The notes beneath the pieces were generated by a model. It was given only the letters and a program-made list of their open reading frames with translations, was not told the origin of the DNA and did no database searches. Position numbers and translations under genes: made by a program. Below are positions 16,988 to 27,189 of a stretch of 64,000 nucleotides of DNA, one piece after another (positions within the stretch are counted from its first letter, which is position 1; the number at the start of each line of letters is the position of its first letter). Source of the DNA: Lacisediminihabitans profunda (GTDB taxonomy: Bacteria > Actinomycetota > Actinomycetes > Actinomycetales > Microbacteriaceae); assembly GCF_008040105.1 (NCBI RefSeq), contig NZ_VRMG01000007.1, positions 1 through 64,000 of the forward strand, in the 5' to 3' direction.

Positions 16988-18718
16988 CTACTTGGCCGAG
17001 ACGATGTCCGGGGCCTCCAGGCGAACACGATCCGCAGACTCGTCGTCGGGTTCGAGCTGGCTGGCACGCTCCGCCGCGACTCGCTTGAGGTAGTTGTTCA
17101 CCTCACGGTCGACCCGCTCCTGGTCCCAACCGAGAACACCGCCCATGAGCGCGGCGGCCACCGGGGCCGCAGACACTCCGCGATCCCAGGCCTCGATCGA
17201 GATGCGGGTACGGCGGGCGAGCACGTCCTCCAGGTGAAGGGCACCCTCGTGGGTCGCCGCGTAGATCACCTCGGCCTCGATGTAGTCGTCGGCACCCGGC
17301 AGCGGGGTGTTGAGCGACGGGTCCTCGCGGATCAGGTCGAGCAGTTCATCGGTCATGACCCCGTAGCGGTTGAGCAGGTGCTCGATGCGCACCTTGTGCA
17401 CGCCGAACGCCCGGGCGATCTTCGCGCGCTTGTTCCAGGCCGCCTGGTAGCCCTCGGCGCCGAGCAGCGCGATGTCCTGCGTCACGCTCTTCGGAACGTT
17501 GGCGTCGAGCGCCGCGGCGGCGGCATCGATCGCGTCCTTGGCCATGATGCGGTAGGTGGTCCACTTGCCGCCGGCGACCACCACGAGGCCCGGCACGCTG
17601 TGCGCCACGATGTGCTCGCGGGAGAGCTTCGAGGTCTGCTCCGACTCGCCGGCGAGCAGCGGGCGGAGGCCGGCGTAGACGCCCTCGACGTCGTCGCGGG
17701 TGAGTTTCACCGCGAGCACCGAGTTGACGTGCTCGAGGATGTACTCGATGTCCGCGGCAGTCGCCGCCGGGTGCGCCTTGTCCAGGTGCCAGTCGGTGTC
17801 CGTCGTGCCGATCAGCCAGTGCCGACCCCACGGGATCACGAAGAGCACGCTCTTCTCGGTGCGCAGCAGCAGGCCCATGGTCGACTGGAAGCGGTCCCGC
17901 GGAACGACCAGGTGCACGCCCTTCGAGGCCCGCACCTTGAACTGGCCGCGCTCGCCCACCATCGACTGGGTGTCATCCGTCCACACGCCGGTGGCGTTCA
18001 CGACCTGCTTCGCCCGGATGTCGAACCGCTCGCCGGTCTCCAGGTCGTGGGCCCGGGCGCCGACCACGCGCTCCCCCACCTTGATGAAGCCTTCGATGCG
18101 CACCCGGCTGGCCACATGGGCGCCATAGAACGACGCTGTGCGCGCAAGCGATGCGGTGTACCTCGCGTCATCGACCTGGGCGTCGTAGTAGGTGATGCCC
18201 CCGACGAGCGCGTCGTTGGCGAGGCTCGGGATGGAGCGCATCACCTGCGACTTGGTGAGGTGCCGGTGGTGCGGAACACCGGGCGGGCGACCGCCCGTGT
18301 AGCTGAAGATGTCGTAGAGCAACATGCCGGCGCCGACATAGAAGCGCTCGAACACCCGCTGCCGCAGCGGGTAGAGGAAACGCACCGGCTTCACCAGGTG
18401 CGGGGCGAGGCGCTGCAGCAGGAGGCCGCGTTCGATGAGGGCCTCGCGCACCAGCCGGAAGTCGAGCTGCTCCAGATAGCGGATGCCGCCGTGCACGAGC
18501 TTGGACGACCGGCTCGAGGTGCCGCTGGCCCAGTCCCTCGCCTCCACCATTCCCACGCTCAGTCCCCGGGTGACGGCGTCGAGCGCGCTGCCGGTTCCCA
18601 CGATGCCGCCGCCGACCACAAGGATGTCGAGTTCTTTCTCCTTGAGCGCGGTTATCGCGTCCGCGCGCTCCTCTGGACCCAGTTTCGATGAGCGAGTTAC
18701 CGTCTTTTGCCTGGCCAT
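16988..18718 (-). CDS. glpD: Aerobic glycerol-3-phosphate dehydrogenase
   Basis: An FAD-dependent enzyme that oxidises glycerol 3-phosphate to DHAP and passes electrons to quinone at the membrane. 576 aa, full length. The dinucleotide motif LVVGGGIVGTGSALDAVTRG is at about residue 32, SGTSSRSSKLVHGGIRYLEQ follows, then PWGRHWLIGTTDTDW and YAGLRPLL. ATG 18718 is chosen over upstream codons because GGGAGG lies 5 nt before it. It begins 16 nt after guaB3, so the two are probably one transcript. It could use the product of the glycerophosphodiesterase at 6.9-7.9 kb. Confidence 0.95.
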   Translation of the reverse strand: MARQKTVTRSSKLGPEERADAITALKEKELDILVVGGGIVGTGSALDAVTRGLSVGMVEARDWASGTSSRSSKLVHGGIRYLEQLDFRLVREALIERGLLLQRLAPHLVKPVRFLYPLRQRVFERFYVGAGMLLYDIFSYTGGRPPGVPHHRHLTKSQVMRSIPSLANDALVGGITYYDAQVDDARYTASLARTASFYGAHVASRVRIEGFIKVGERVVGARAHDLETGERFDIRAKQVVNATGVWTDDTQSMVGERGQFKVRASKGVHLVVPRDRFQSTMGLLLRTEKSVLFVIPWGRHWLIGTTDTDWHLDKAHPAATAADIEYILEHVNSVLAVKLTRDDVEGVYAGLRPLLAGESEQTSKLSREHIVAHSVPGLVVVAGGKWTTYRIMAKDAIDAAAAALDANVPKSVTQDIALLGAEGYQAAWNKRAKIARAFGVHKVRIEHLLNRYGVMTDELLDLIREDPSLNTPLPGADDYIEAEVIYAATHEGALHLEDVLARRTRISIEAWDRGVSAAPVAAALMGGVLGWDQERVDREVNNYLKRVAAERASQLEPDDESADRVRLEAPDIVSAK

Positions 18719-18734
18719 CACTGCCTCCCTAGGG

Positions 18735-19853
18735 TTACTTGTGGTACGGCGCGACCACCACTTCGACCCGCTGGAATTCCTTGAGGTCGGAGTATCCGGT
18801 TGTCGCCATGGATCGGCGCAGGGCACCGACGAGATTCACTGTGCCATCGGCAACTGAGGATGGCCCGTAAAGAATTTCCTCGAGCGGAGCGGTCGAGCCG
18901 ACCTTCACGCGGTTGCCCCGTGGCAGCTCGTTGTGGTGCGCCTCCTGGCCCCAGTGCCAGCCGCCGCCCGGTGCCTCGGTGGCCCGCGCGAGGGTCGAGC
19001 CGAGCATCACGGCATCCGCTCCCACCGAGAATGCCTTGGCGATGTCGCCGCTCGTGCCCAGCCCGCCGTCGGCGATCACGTGCACGTAGCGTCCACCGGA
19101 CTCGTCCATGTAGTCGCGACGGGCGCCGGCGACATCCGCGACGGCTGTCGCCATCGGCGCGTGAATGCCGAGGCTCGCGCGCGTCGTGGATGCTGCTCCG
19201 CCGCCGAAGCCGACGAGCACGCCGGCCGCGCCGGTGCGCATGAGGTGGAGGGCCGGGGTGTACCCGGCCGCGCCGCCCACGATCACGGGCACGTCGAGCT
19301 CGTAGATGAACTTCTTGAGGTTGAGCGGCTCCTGGTTCTTGGAGACGTGCTCGGCGCTCACGGTCGTGCCGCGGATCACGAACAGGTCGACGCCCGCCTC
19401 CACCACGGTCTTGTACAGTTCCTGGGTGCGCTGGGGCGAGAGCGCGGCCGCCACGGTGACTCCGGCCGCGCGGATCTCAGCGAGGCGGGTCTTCACCAGT
19501 TCCGGCTTGATCGGCTCGGAGTAGATCGCCTGCATGCGGGCGGTCGCTGCACCATCCGTAAGCGCACGGATCTCGGCGAGCAGCGGCTCGGGGTCGTCGT
19601 AGCGAGTCCAGAGGCCCTCGAGGTCGAGAACGCCGAGTCCGCCGAGCTGGCCCATGAGGATCGCGGTCGCCGGAGAGACCACCGAGTCCATGGGCGCCGC
19701 GATGAACGGGATCGTGAACTGGTACGCGTCGATGCCCCAGTTGACGGACACGTCCTGGGGGTCACGCGTGCGCCGACTCGGCATGATGGCAATGTCATCA
19801 AAGGCATATACCCGGCGAGCGCGCTTGGCGCGGCCAATCTCTACGTCACTCAC
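18735..19853 (-). CDS. guaB3: GuaB3 family IMP dehydrogenase-related protein
   Basis: A 372-aa TIM-barrel relative of IMP dehydrogenase without CBS domains, as in the actinobacterial GuaB3 group. Conserved parts are AFDDIAIMPSRRTRDPQDV, FIAAPMDSVVSP, IADGGLGTSGDIAKAFSVGADAVMLGS (in pieces) and NLVGALRRSMATTGYSDLKEFQ. Where true IMPDH has SICTTR with the catalytic Cys, this protein has AASTTR, so normal IMPDH chemistry is doubtful. GTG start 19853. Its precise reaction in actinobacteria is not settled from sequence. Confidence 0.9.
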   Translation of the reverse strand: MSDVEIGRAKRARRVYAFDDIAIMPSRRTRDPQDVSVNWGIDAYQFTIPFIAAPMDSVVSPATAILMGQLGGLGVLDLEGLWTRYDDPEPLLAEIRALTDGAATARMQAIYSEPIKPELVKTRLAEIRAAGVTVAAALSPQRTQELYKTVVEAGVDLFVIRGTTVSAEHVSKNQEPLNLKKFIYELDVPVIVGGAAGYTPALHLMRTGAAGVLVGFGGGAASTTRASLGIHAPMATAVADVAGARRDYMDESGGRYVHVIADGGLGTSGDIAKAFSVGADAVMLGSTLARATEAPGGGWHWGQEAHHNELPRGNRVKVGSTAPLEEILYGPSSVADGTVNLVGALRRSMATTGYSDLKEFQRVEVVVAPYHK

Positions 19854-20009
19854 CCGTTCAGCCTACCGGTCGGTGCAGGGGCGCGCTCCAGCGGGGGTCG
19901 GGGGGCGTGCGCCGGGCTAACGGCTCGCGGAGGGAGACCCGCGCCCGCACTGGTGCTCGTGCAGGCCATCCCGCGCGTCCCGACACCTCGCGGAGGGAGA
20001 TAACGGGCG

Positions 20010-20079
20010 CGGCGGCGGGGAAACCGCGTCGCGGAGGGGGTCACGCCTCCCGCCGCGAGGTGGTTTCCCCGCCGCGAGG
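20010..20079. repeat. GC-rich palindromic repeat B
   Basis: The left arm (about 20011-20040) and the imperfectly complementary right arm (20046-20079) surround TCACG. The left arm contains the same 20 nt as array A. The right arm has CTCCCGCCGCGAGG and CCCCGCCGCGAGG units 19 nt apart. It overlaps the last 13 codons of the nuclease-like gene ending at 20041. Confidence 0.8.
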
Positions 20080-21003
20080 AATTCCGGCGTCAAGGAGAAG
20101 CCGCTCGAGTCTGCGCGGCTGAGCGACGTGCTCGGTGAGAATCCGGGTTACACCGCATCCGACTCGGCGGAGCCTGTCCTCGCGCTTCTTCTCCTTCCAC
20201 AGCACCTCAACGGGATCGCCCTTCGTGAACTCGGCCCTCGTGTACTTCGCCTTGCCGTCGAACTCCGCGACCTGCCGAGTCTCGCGCCAAAAGAAGTCCG
20301 GGACGATGAGCCCCTCGGCATCGCGGAATTCGACCTGCAGTTCGGGCGGCGCAAACCCCAGCTGATGGATGACCGCGCGGGTCGTTGACTCCCCGAACGA
20401 GTCGGAGAGCGACGTCGCGAAGCCGATCACCCGCCGGAGTTGTCTTCCGCCTGTCCTCGGGTGAAGGGACTCCAGCTCGGTGATCAGGTCCTGCACGGTG
20501 ACCGCCCGAGGATTCTTCCGCCAGAGGGCCCAATCGACCGATCCAACGGCATCCGAAATGGTCGCCAGCCGCGACACGTCGAGCGCGGTGCGAGCCAGGC
20601 TAGTCACGCGGATACCGTCGATGAGCTCGATCTGCGCGGTGGCGAATCCGGCCGCGGTCTTCCTCACGCCGGGCTCGGACCTGCCGCCTCCACGCCACTC
20701 GTCGAGCATCGTCACTTCGGCTGGCCAGTCGCCGGCGATCGGCATGCCCCACACTGCGGCCGCGGAGAGTCCGGCCAGCGCACACGGTCGGGACGCCGCC
20801 GCGATCGCCGCACGAGCACGCAACAGGTGACGATCGCGGGAATCAGACTCGTCCCAGGTCGATCGTTCGACGAAGGCGCCGCGCCGTAGTGCGACGAGCA
20901 GTCCCCGCTCGACATCACGCCTCAACGCTCGCGAGTCGTCGACGTGCTCGGTGATGCGGCTGACGAGGATGAGGCCATCGCGGGCAAGGGGAGAGTAGTG
21001 CAT
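20041..21003 (-). CDS. Hypothetical protein with DUF559/AbiEi-like nuclease fold
   Basis: 320 aa. The N-terminal half resembles the AbiEi-type winged-helix segment seen in many actinobacterial orphans (LRRDVERGLLVALRRGAFV, then LAGLSAAAVWGM). The C-terminal half has a Vsr/DUF559-like PD-(D/E)xK pattern: VPDFFW, then VAEFDGKAKY. Start ATG 21003 is the one before SPLARDGLILVSRI; a longer frame exists. No partner toxin or antitoxin gene is adjacent. It sits alone between guaB and guaB3, bracketed by repeat arrays, and its final 13 codons are encoded by repeat B. Possibly acquired; function unknown. Confidence 0.7.
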   Translation of the reverse strand: MHYSPLARDGLILVSRITEHVDDSRALRRDVERGLLVALRRGAFVERSTWDESDSRDRHLLRARAAIAAASRPCALAGLSAAAVWGMPIAGDWPAEVTMLDEWRGGGRSEPGVRKTAAGFATAQIELIDGIRVTSLARTALDVSRLATISDAVGSVDWALWRKNPRAVTVQDLITELESLHPRTGGRQLRRVIGFATSLSDSFGESTTRAVIHQLGFAPPELQVEFRDAEGLIVPDFFWRETRQVAEFDGKAKYTRAEFTKGDPVEVLWKEKKREDRLRRVGCGVTRILTEHVAQPRRLERLLLDAGIPRGGETTSRREA

Positions 21004-21076
21004 CCGCCGAGCATCCACGAACTTCCGGTCGCCAAACCGTAGATCCCGGCGGCGGTGCAGAACTCGCGCGCGCACG

Positions 21077-21195
21077 CCTCGGCCGCGGAGGGGAATCTTC
21101 GGCCGCGGCGGGAGTCGTAACCCCCTCCCCGACGCCCTTACCCCGCCGCCGGCCGCCTTAACTCCCGCCGCGAGGGGACAACTCCCGCCGCGAGG
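21077..21195. repeat. GC-rich periodic repeat array C
   Basis: TCGGCCGCGG occurs at 21079 and again exactly 20 nt later at 21099, followed by GGGAG. AACTCCCGCCGCGAGG occurs at 21160 and, 20 nt later, at 21180. The two pairs are roughly inverted relative to each other across 21117-21157. The array fills most of the 255-nt gap between guaB and the nuclease-like gene. Confidence 0.8.
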
Positions 21196-21258
21196 TGCCG
21201 GTCTCGAGCCGACCCGCGCGCGCCTGCTGGGTCGGGGCGCGAACCCCGCGCCGCCTCC

Positions 21259-22839
<1,581 letters not shown>

Positions 22840-22994
22840 TTAGCGGGTCGGCTATTCCACCGGTCATAATGGCGAGACTGAAGCGTGCTCTCCGCGAAAC
22901 ACCGGTGACACATTCGACAACTAACGTCAATGACGACGGTCGGCCAGACTGCCCGGGAATCCCTTGCCCCGGCTGGCTCCGCCTTGGAGGTTCC

Positions 22995-24374
22995 GTGACA
23001 CTCGCAGGTACAGCTCCCCGACGCAAGACGCGGTGGTTTGTCGTGATCTTCGCGGCGCTCGCCGCGTCCGCCTTTGTGTTCTCCAGCGCGGGAACGGCGT
23101 TCGCCGCCGATACGCCGACGCCGACGCCGTCCGCCTCGACGGCCGCCGCCCAGAGCATCGGCGTTTGGGTGCGAGTGGCCGCCGACAAGTCCAACGTCGC
23201 TGGAGTCAAGGTCACGATCACCGGTCCGAAGGGCTTCAACAGCGCGGTGGTTACGGGGGCCGACGGCAAGGCGACAGTACCCCTCGACAAGCCAGGAACG
23301 TACAAGGTGGCCCTCGACGCATCCTCCATTCCCGCTGGCGCCGGTGCGGTTCTCGGAACCAACCCGCGCGATGTGTCGGTGGGCGTGGGCAACCAGGGTG
23401 TACCCGCGTACTTCCTCCTCGGATCGGCAGCGACTACCCCGTCTCCCGGATCGACAGCGAAGCCGTCGCCCGGCTCGACCAGCTCTGGAACCTCGTTCGG
23501 CGAACTTGCCCTGCAGCGGGTGGCAACCGGCCTCATCTTCGGCCTGCTTCTCGCGCTCGCCTCCATCGGTGTTTCCCTCATCTATGGCACCACCGGGCTC
23601 AACAACTTCGCACACGGCGAACTCGTGACTTTCGGCGCTCTCGTCGGCTACATCGTCTCGGGCACGATGCACCTTCCAGGCTGGCTCGGCATCCTCGCGG
23701 CCCTCGTGTTCGGCGGCGTCTTCGGCTATCTGCAGGACCTCGGGCTGTGGAAGCCGCTGCGAAAGAGGGGCGTGGGCCTCATCCCCCTGATGATCGTGAG
23801 CATCGGGCTCTCACTCGCGTTGCGCTATATCTATCAGTTCGTCTTCGGCCCTGGGCTGCTCGTCACGCCGAGCGATAACAGTTCCTTCCTCACTCTCGGG
23901 CCCGTCCACCTGAGGTTCACGGATGTCTCCAGTCCGGTCGTCTGCATCGTGGTGCTTCTTCTCGTGGCCTTCGCACTGCTTCGGACCCGCATCGGAAAGG
24001 CGACCCGCGCGGTGTCCGACAACCGATCCCTCGCGGCAGCGACGGGCATCAACGTGGAGCGGGTCATCCGAATCGTCTGGGTCGCCGGTGGCGCGCTCGC
24101 CGGGCTTTCGGGCGCCCTGATCGGCTACTACCAACCGATCAACTGGGAGACGGGCGGGAGCATCCTGCTGCTCATCTTCGCCGCCGTCACCCTCGGCGGC
24201 CTCGGCACCGCGTTCGGAGCGCTCATCGGTTCGCTCGTGATCGGCCTCCTCGTCGACCTGTCGACCCTCTTCATTCCGTCGAACATGAAGTTCGTCGCCG
24301 CTCTCGCAGCGCTGATCGTCATTCTGATATTCCGGCCACAGGGCATCCTTGGTCGCCGAGACCGGATCGGTTAG
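22995..24374 (+). CDS. livH: Branched-chain amino acid ABC permease LivH fused to a secreted Ig-like domain
   Basis: 459 aa. The permease part (from about residue 168, LIYGTTGLNNFAHGELVTFGAL in pieces) is a normal-length LivH. Unusually it is preceded by a signal peptide (RRKTRWFVVIFAALAA, cleavage after AFA at about 37), a beta-rich carboxypeptidase-regulatory/Ig-like domain (about 55-143; VKVTITGPKGF, TGADGKATVPLDKPGTYKVA) and a Pro/Ser/Thr linker. GTG 22995 is chosen because TTGGAGG lies 4 nt upstream; longer frames to 22869 lack this. The extra domain would face the cell exterior, perhaps docking the binding lipoprotein. Confidence 0.9.
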   Translation: MTLAGTAPRRKTRWFVVIFAALAASAFVFSSAGTAFAADTPTPTPSASTAAAQSIGVWVRVAADKSNVAGVKVTITGPKGFNSAVVTGADGKATVPLDKPGTYKVALDASSIPAGAGAVLGTNPRDVSVGVGNQGVPAYFLLGSAATTPSPGSTAKPSPGSTSSGTSFGELALQRVATGLIFGLLLALASIGVSLIYGTTGLNNFAHGELVTFGALVGYIVSGTMHLPGWLGILAALVFGGVFGYLQDLGLWKPLRKRGVGLIPLMIVSIGLSLALRYIYQFVFGPGLLVTPSDNSSFLTLGPVHLRFTDVSSPVVCIVVLLLVAFALLRTRIGKATRAVSDNRSLAAATGINVERVIRIVWVAGGALAGLSGALIGYYQPINWETGGSILLLIFAAVTLGGLGTAFGALIGSLVIGLLVDLSTLFIPSNMKFVAALAALIVILIFRPQGILGRRDRIG

Positions 24375-24384
24375 GGAAACTCCA

Positions 24385-25359
24385 ATGGACTTGAACTTCA
24401 TCCCCCTGGCGTTCGGCCAGATCCTCTCCCCCCTCACCGTCGGGTATGCCCTCGCAGCACTGGGGCTCGCAGTCCACTTCGGCTTCACCGGACTGCTGAA
24501 CTTCGGTCAGGCCGGCTTCATGGCGGTGGGAGGCTACTTCTTCGCGATCACCACGGTGAAGTTCGACTGGCCGCTCTGGGCCTCGCTCATCGCCTGTGTC
24601 GTCGGCGCGATACTCTTCGCCCTTCTGCTCGGCATCCCGACTCTGAGACTGCGAGCCGACTACCTGAGCATCGTGACCATCGCGGCCGCGGAAATCGTGC
24701 GCTACACCGTCAAGACGCCGAGCATCAGCAATCTGACCGGTGGCTCAGACGGCATCAACGGGTCGTCGCGCGACTTCTACCGGCTCAACCCGCTGCCGGA
24801 CATCCGCTACGGCTACGGCGTGCTCTCCTACAACAACAACGAGGTGTGGTCGATGATCGTGGGCTGGACCGTGGTGATCGTTGCCGCTGTGCTGGTCTGG
24901 CAGCTCATGCGGAGCCCGTGGGGCCGCATCGTCAAGGGCATCCGTGAGGACGAGGATGCGGTTCGCAGCCTCGGCAAGAATGTCACCTGGTACAAGATGC
25001 AGTCGCTGATCCTCGGCGGAGTGCTCGCCGCGCTGGGCACGGTGCTCGTCATCATCCCGACCTCGCTTCAACCGGACAATTACGGCACTCAGACCACATT
25101 CTTCCTTTACACGATCGTGCTGCTCGGCGGCGCGACCACCGTGCTCGGCCCCATCATCGGATCGATCATCTTCTGGGTCGTTCTCTCACTGTCCGACGGC
25201 ATCCTGACCCTGCTCGTCTCCAACCACTTGCTGCCGATCACCTCGGTGCAACAGGGACCGATCCGGTTCATCATCGTCGGCATCGCTCTGATGCTGTTGG
25301 TGATCTTCCGGCCGCAAGGCATATTCGGCAAGAAGAGAGAGGCGCACTTCAGTGGCTGA
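24385..25359 (+). CDS. livM: Branched-chain amino acid ABC permease LivM
   Basis: A 324-aa inner membrane permease with about 8-10 helices. Family markers are HFGFTGLLNFGQAGFMAVGGY, LRLRADYLSIVTIAAAEI (LivM type) and GRIVKGIREDEDAVRSLGKN, the cytoplasmic loop that contacts the ATPases. ATG 24385 starts 10 nt after the livH stop. It overlaps livG by 8 nt. It forms the pore with LivH. Confidence 0.95.
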   Translation: MDLNFIPLAFGQILSPLTVGYALAALGLAVHFGFTGLLNFGQAGFMAVGGYFFAITTVKFDWPLWASLIACVVGAILFALLLGIPTLRLRADYLSIVTIAAAEIVRYTVKTPSISNLTGGSDGINGSSRDFYRLNPLPDIRYGYGVLSYNNNEVWSMIVGWTVVIVAAVLVWQLMRSPWGRIVKGIREDEDAVRSLGKNVTWYKMQSLILGGVLAALGTVLVIIPTSLQPDNYGTQTTFFLYTIVLLGGATTVLGPIIGSIIFWVVLSLSDGILTLLVSNHLLPITSVQQGPIRFIIVGIALMLLVIFRPQGIFGKKREAHFSG

Positions 25360-26308
25360 CGCGAACACGACAAGGGCCAAGCTCCAGATCGGCGAACCGG
25401 GACCGGGCGTCAAGAAGGTCGACCCGATTCTCGTTGCGCACGGCGTGAGACGCTCGTTCGGCGGGGTCAGTGCGGTCGACGTCGAGCACGTCGAGATCCC
25501 GCGGAACGCCATCACGGCGCTCATCGGACCGAACGGGGCGGGCAAGACGACGTTCTTCAACCTGCTCACCGGATTCGACAAGCCGGATACGGGCACCTGG
25601 GAGCTCAACGGCAAGAGCCTGGCCAACGTGCCGGCGTTCAAGGTGGCTCGCCGTGGCATGGTGCGAACCTTCCAGCTGACCAAGGCCCTCAGCCTGTTGA
25701 GCGTGATGGAGAACATGCGCCTCGGCGCCGGTGACCAGAGCGGGGAGCGGATTCTCACCGCCCTGTTCAGCGGCTTCTGGCGCAAGCGCGAGAAGGAGAT
25801 CACCGACCAGGCGCTCGATCTCCTCACCCGGTTCAAGCTCGATACGAAGAAGGACGACTACGCAGCGAGCCTCTCCGGTGGCCAGCGGAAGCTTCTCGAG
25901 ATGGCGCGGGCGCTCATGTCCAAGCCGGAACTCGTCATGCTCGACGAACCCATGGCCGGTGTCAACCCGGCCCTCACCCAGTCTCTGCTCAGCCACATCC
26001 TCGACCTCAAGAAGGAGGGCATGACCGTGCTGTTCGTCGAGCACGACATGCACATGGTGCAGACCATTGCCGACTGGGTGATCGTGATGGCCGAAGGAAA
26101 GATCGTCGCGGAGGGATATCCCGATGTCGTCATGCGTGATCCAGCCGTGATCGACGCGTACCTCGGCGCGCACCACGACACCGACCTCGGTTCGCTCACC
26201 GGTCAACTCGAAGTCGCGAAGGAACTCGGGGACTCCTTCCTGGTGAACGAGATCAGCGAGGAAATCAGCGACGAAGCGAGCTCGAAGGAGACCACCGATG
26301 GCCAGTGA
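25352..26308 (+). CDS. livG: Branched-chain amino acid ABC ATPase LivG
   Basis: A 318-aa ATPase that energises LivHM. Walker A LIGPNGAGKTTFFNLLTG, Q-loop RTFQLTKALSLLSVMENM, signature LSGGQRKLLEMARALM, Walker B LVMLDEPMAGVNP and H-loop VEHDMHM are all present. The N-terminal 30 and C-terminal 55 residues extend past the usual LivG core; the tail is acidic. GTG start inside livM; the end overlaps livF by 11 nt. Confidence 0.95.
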   Translation: MADANTTRAKLQIGEPGPGVKKVDPILVAHGVRRSFGGVSAVDVEHVEIPRNAITALIGPNGAGKTTFFNLLTGFDKPDTGTWELNGKSLANVPAFKVARRGMVRTFQLTKALSLLSVMENMRLGAGDQSGERILTALFSGFWRKREKEITDQALDLLTRFKLDTKKDDYAASLSGGQRKLLEMARALMSKPELVMLDEPMAGVNPALTQSLLSHILDLKKEGMTVLFVEHDMHMVQTIADWVIVMAEGKIVAEGYPDVVMRDPAVIDAYLGAHHDTDLGSLTGQLEVAKELGDSFLVNEISEEISDEASSKETTDGQ

Positions 26309-27062
26309 GATTGTTCTGGAGACCAAGGACCTCGTCGCCGGCTACCTGCCGGGAGTCAACATCCTGAACGGGTGCAACGTGTACGTCGAAAAGGGCGAAC
26401 TCGTCGGGATCATCGGGCCAAACGGTGCCGGGAAATCGACGCTGCTCAAGGCGATCTTCGGCCAGGTCGACATCCGCGGCGGGTCTGTGCTGCTCGCCGG
26501 TGACGAGATCACCGGGCTCAAGGCCGACAAACTCGTCACTCGGGGGGTCGGAATGGTGCCGCAGAACAACAATGTCTTCCCGAGCCTCACCATCGAGGAG
26601 AATCTCGAAATGGGCGTGTACCAGAAGCCCAAGATGTTCAAGGAGCGCATCGACTTCGTCACCGATCTCTTCCCCGAGCTCGGCAAGCGACTCAAGCAGC
26701 GCGCCGGCTCGCTCTCGGGAGGCGAACGCCAGATGGTTGCCATGTCGCGCGCGCTCATGATGGACCCCTCCGTGCTGCTTCTCGACGAGCCGAGCGCCGG
26801 CCTCTCCCCCGTGCGTCAGGACGAGACGTTCATCAACGTCGCCCAGATCAACCGCGCGGGCGTCTCTGTCATGATCGTCGAGCAGAACGCCCGACGAGCC
26901 CTGCAGATCTGCGACCGAGGCTACGTGCTGGACCAGGGCAAGGATGCGTACAGCGGCACCGGTCGCACGCTGATGAGCGATCCAAAGGTGATCGAGCTGT
27001 ACCTCGGCACCCTCGCAACGGACCACGCGGTCACCAACTCCACACCGACCGCGGGCGGATAG
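26298..27062 (+). CDS. livF: Branched-chain amino acid ABC ATPase LivF
   Basis: A 254-aa ATPase, second of the pair. Walker A IIGPNGAGKSTLLKAIFG, GVGMVPQNNNVFPSLTIEEN around the Q-loop, signature LSGGERQMVAMSRALM, Walker B LLLDEPSAGLSP, and VEQNARRALQ with the LivF-type Q in place of the switch His region. It is the last gene of the cassette and is followed by a strong hairpin. The substrate-binding protein is encoded convergently just beyond. Confidence 0.95.
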   Translation: MASEIVLETKDLVAGYLPGVNILNGCNVYVEKGELVGIIGPNGAGKSTLLKAIFGQVDIRGGSVLLAGDEITGLKADKLVTRGVGMVPQNNNVFPSLTIEENLEMGVYQKPKMFKERIDFVTDLFPELGKRLKQRAGSLSGGERQMVAMSRALMMDPSVLLLDEPSAGLSPVRQDETFINVAQINRAGVSVMIVEQNARRALQICDRGYVLDQGKDAYSGTGRTLMSDPKVIELYLGTLATDHAVTNSTPTAGG

Positions 27063-27077
27063 CGGACGACAGAACGC

Positions 27078-27112
27078 AGAAGGGGCCCGGCACACAGTGC
27101 CGGGCCCCTTCT
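27078..27112. terminator. Bidirectional terminator after livF
   Basis: A perfect 16-bp stem (27078-27093 with 27097-27112) has loop ACA and ends in AAGGGG/CCCCTT. It lies 16 nt after livF, between convergent livF and the binding-protein gene, and would work in both directions. Confidence 0.85.
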
Positions 27113-27142
27113 CGTGCGGCCGATAAGGCCGGACCACACAGA

Positions 27143-27176
27143 GGATGGGCCCCGGTCCGAGAACCGAGGCCCTTCC
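27143..27176 (-). terminator. Second hairpin, downstream of the binding-protein gene
   Basis: A 14-bp stem with two mismatches (27143-27156 with 27163-27176) begins 14 nt after the minus-strand stop at 27190. There is no T run, so it may rely on the neighbouring stronger hairpin. Confidence 0.55.
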
Positions 27177-27189
27177 GTGTACTGCGTGA

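Noticed and set aside
22869-22994. Upstream ATG extension of LivH
   Set aside because: The strong TTGGAGG before GTG 22995 and the signal peptide immediately after it favour the shorter start.
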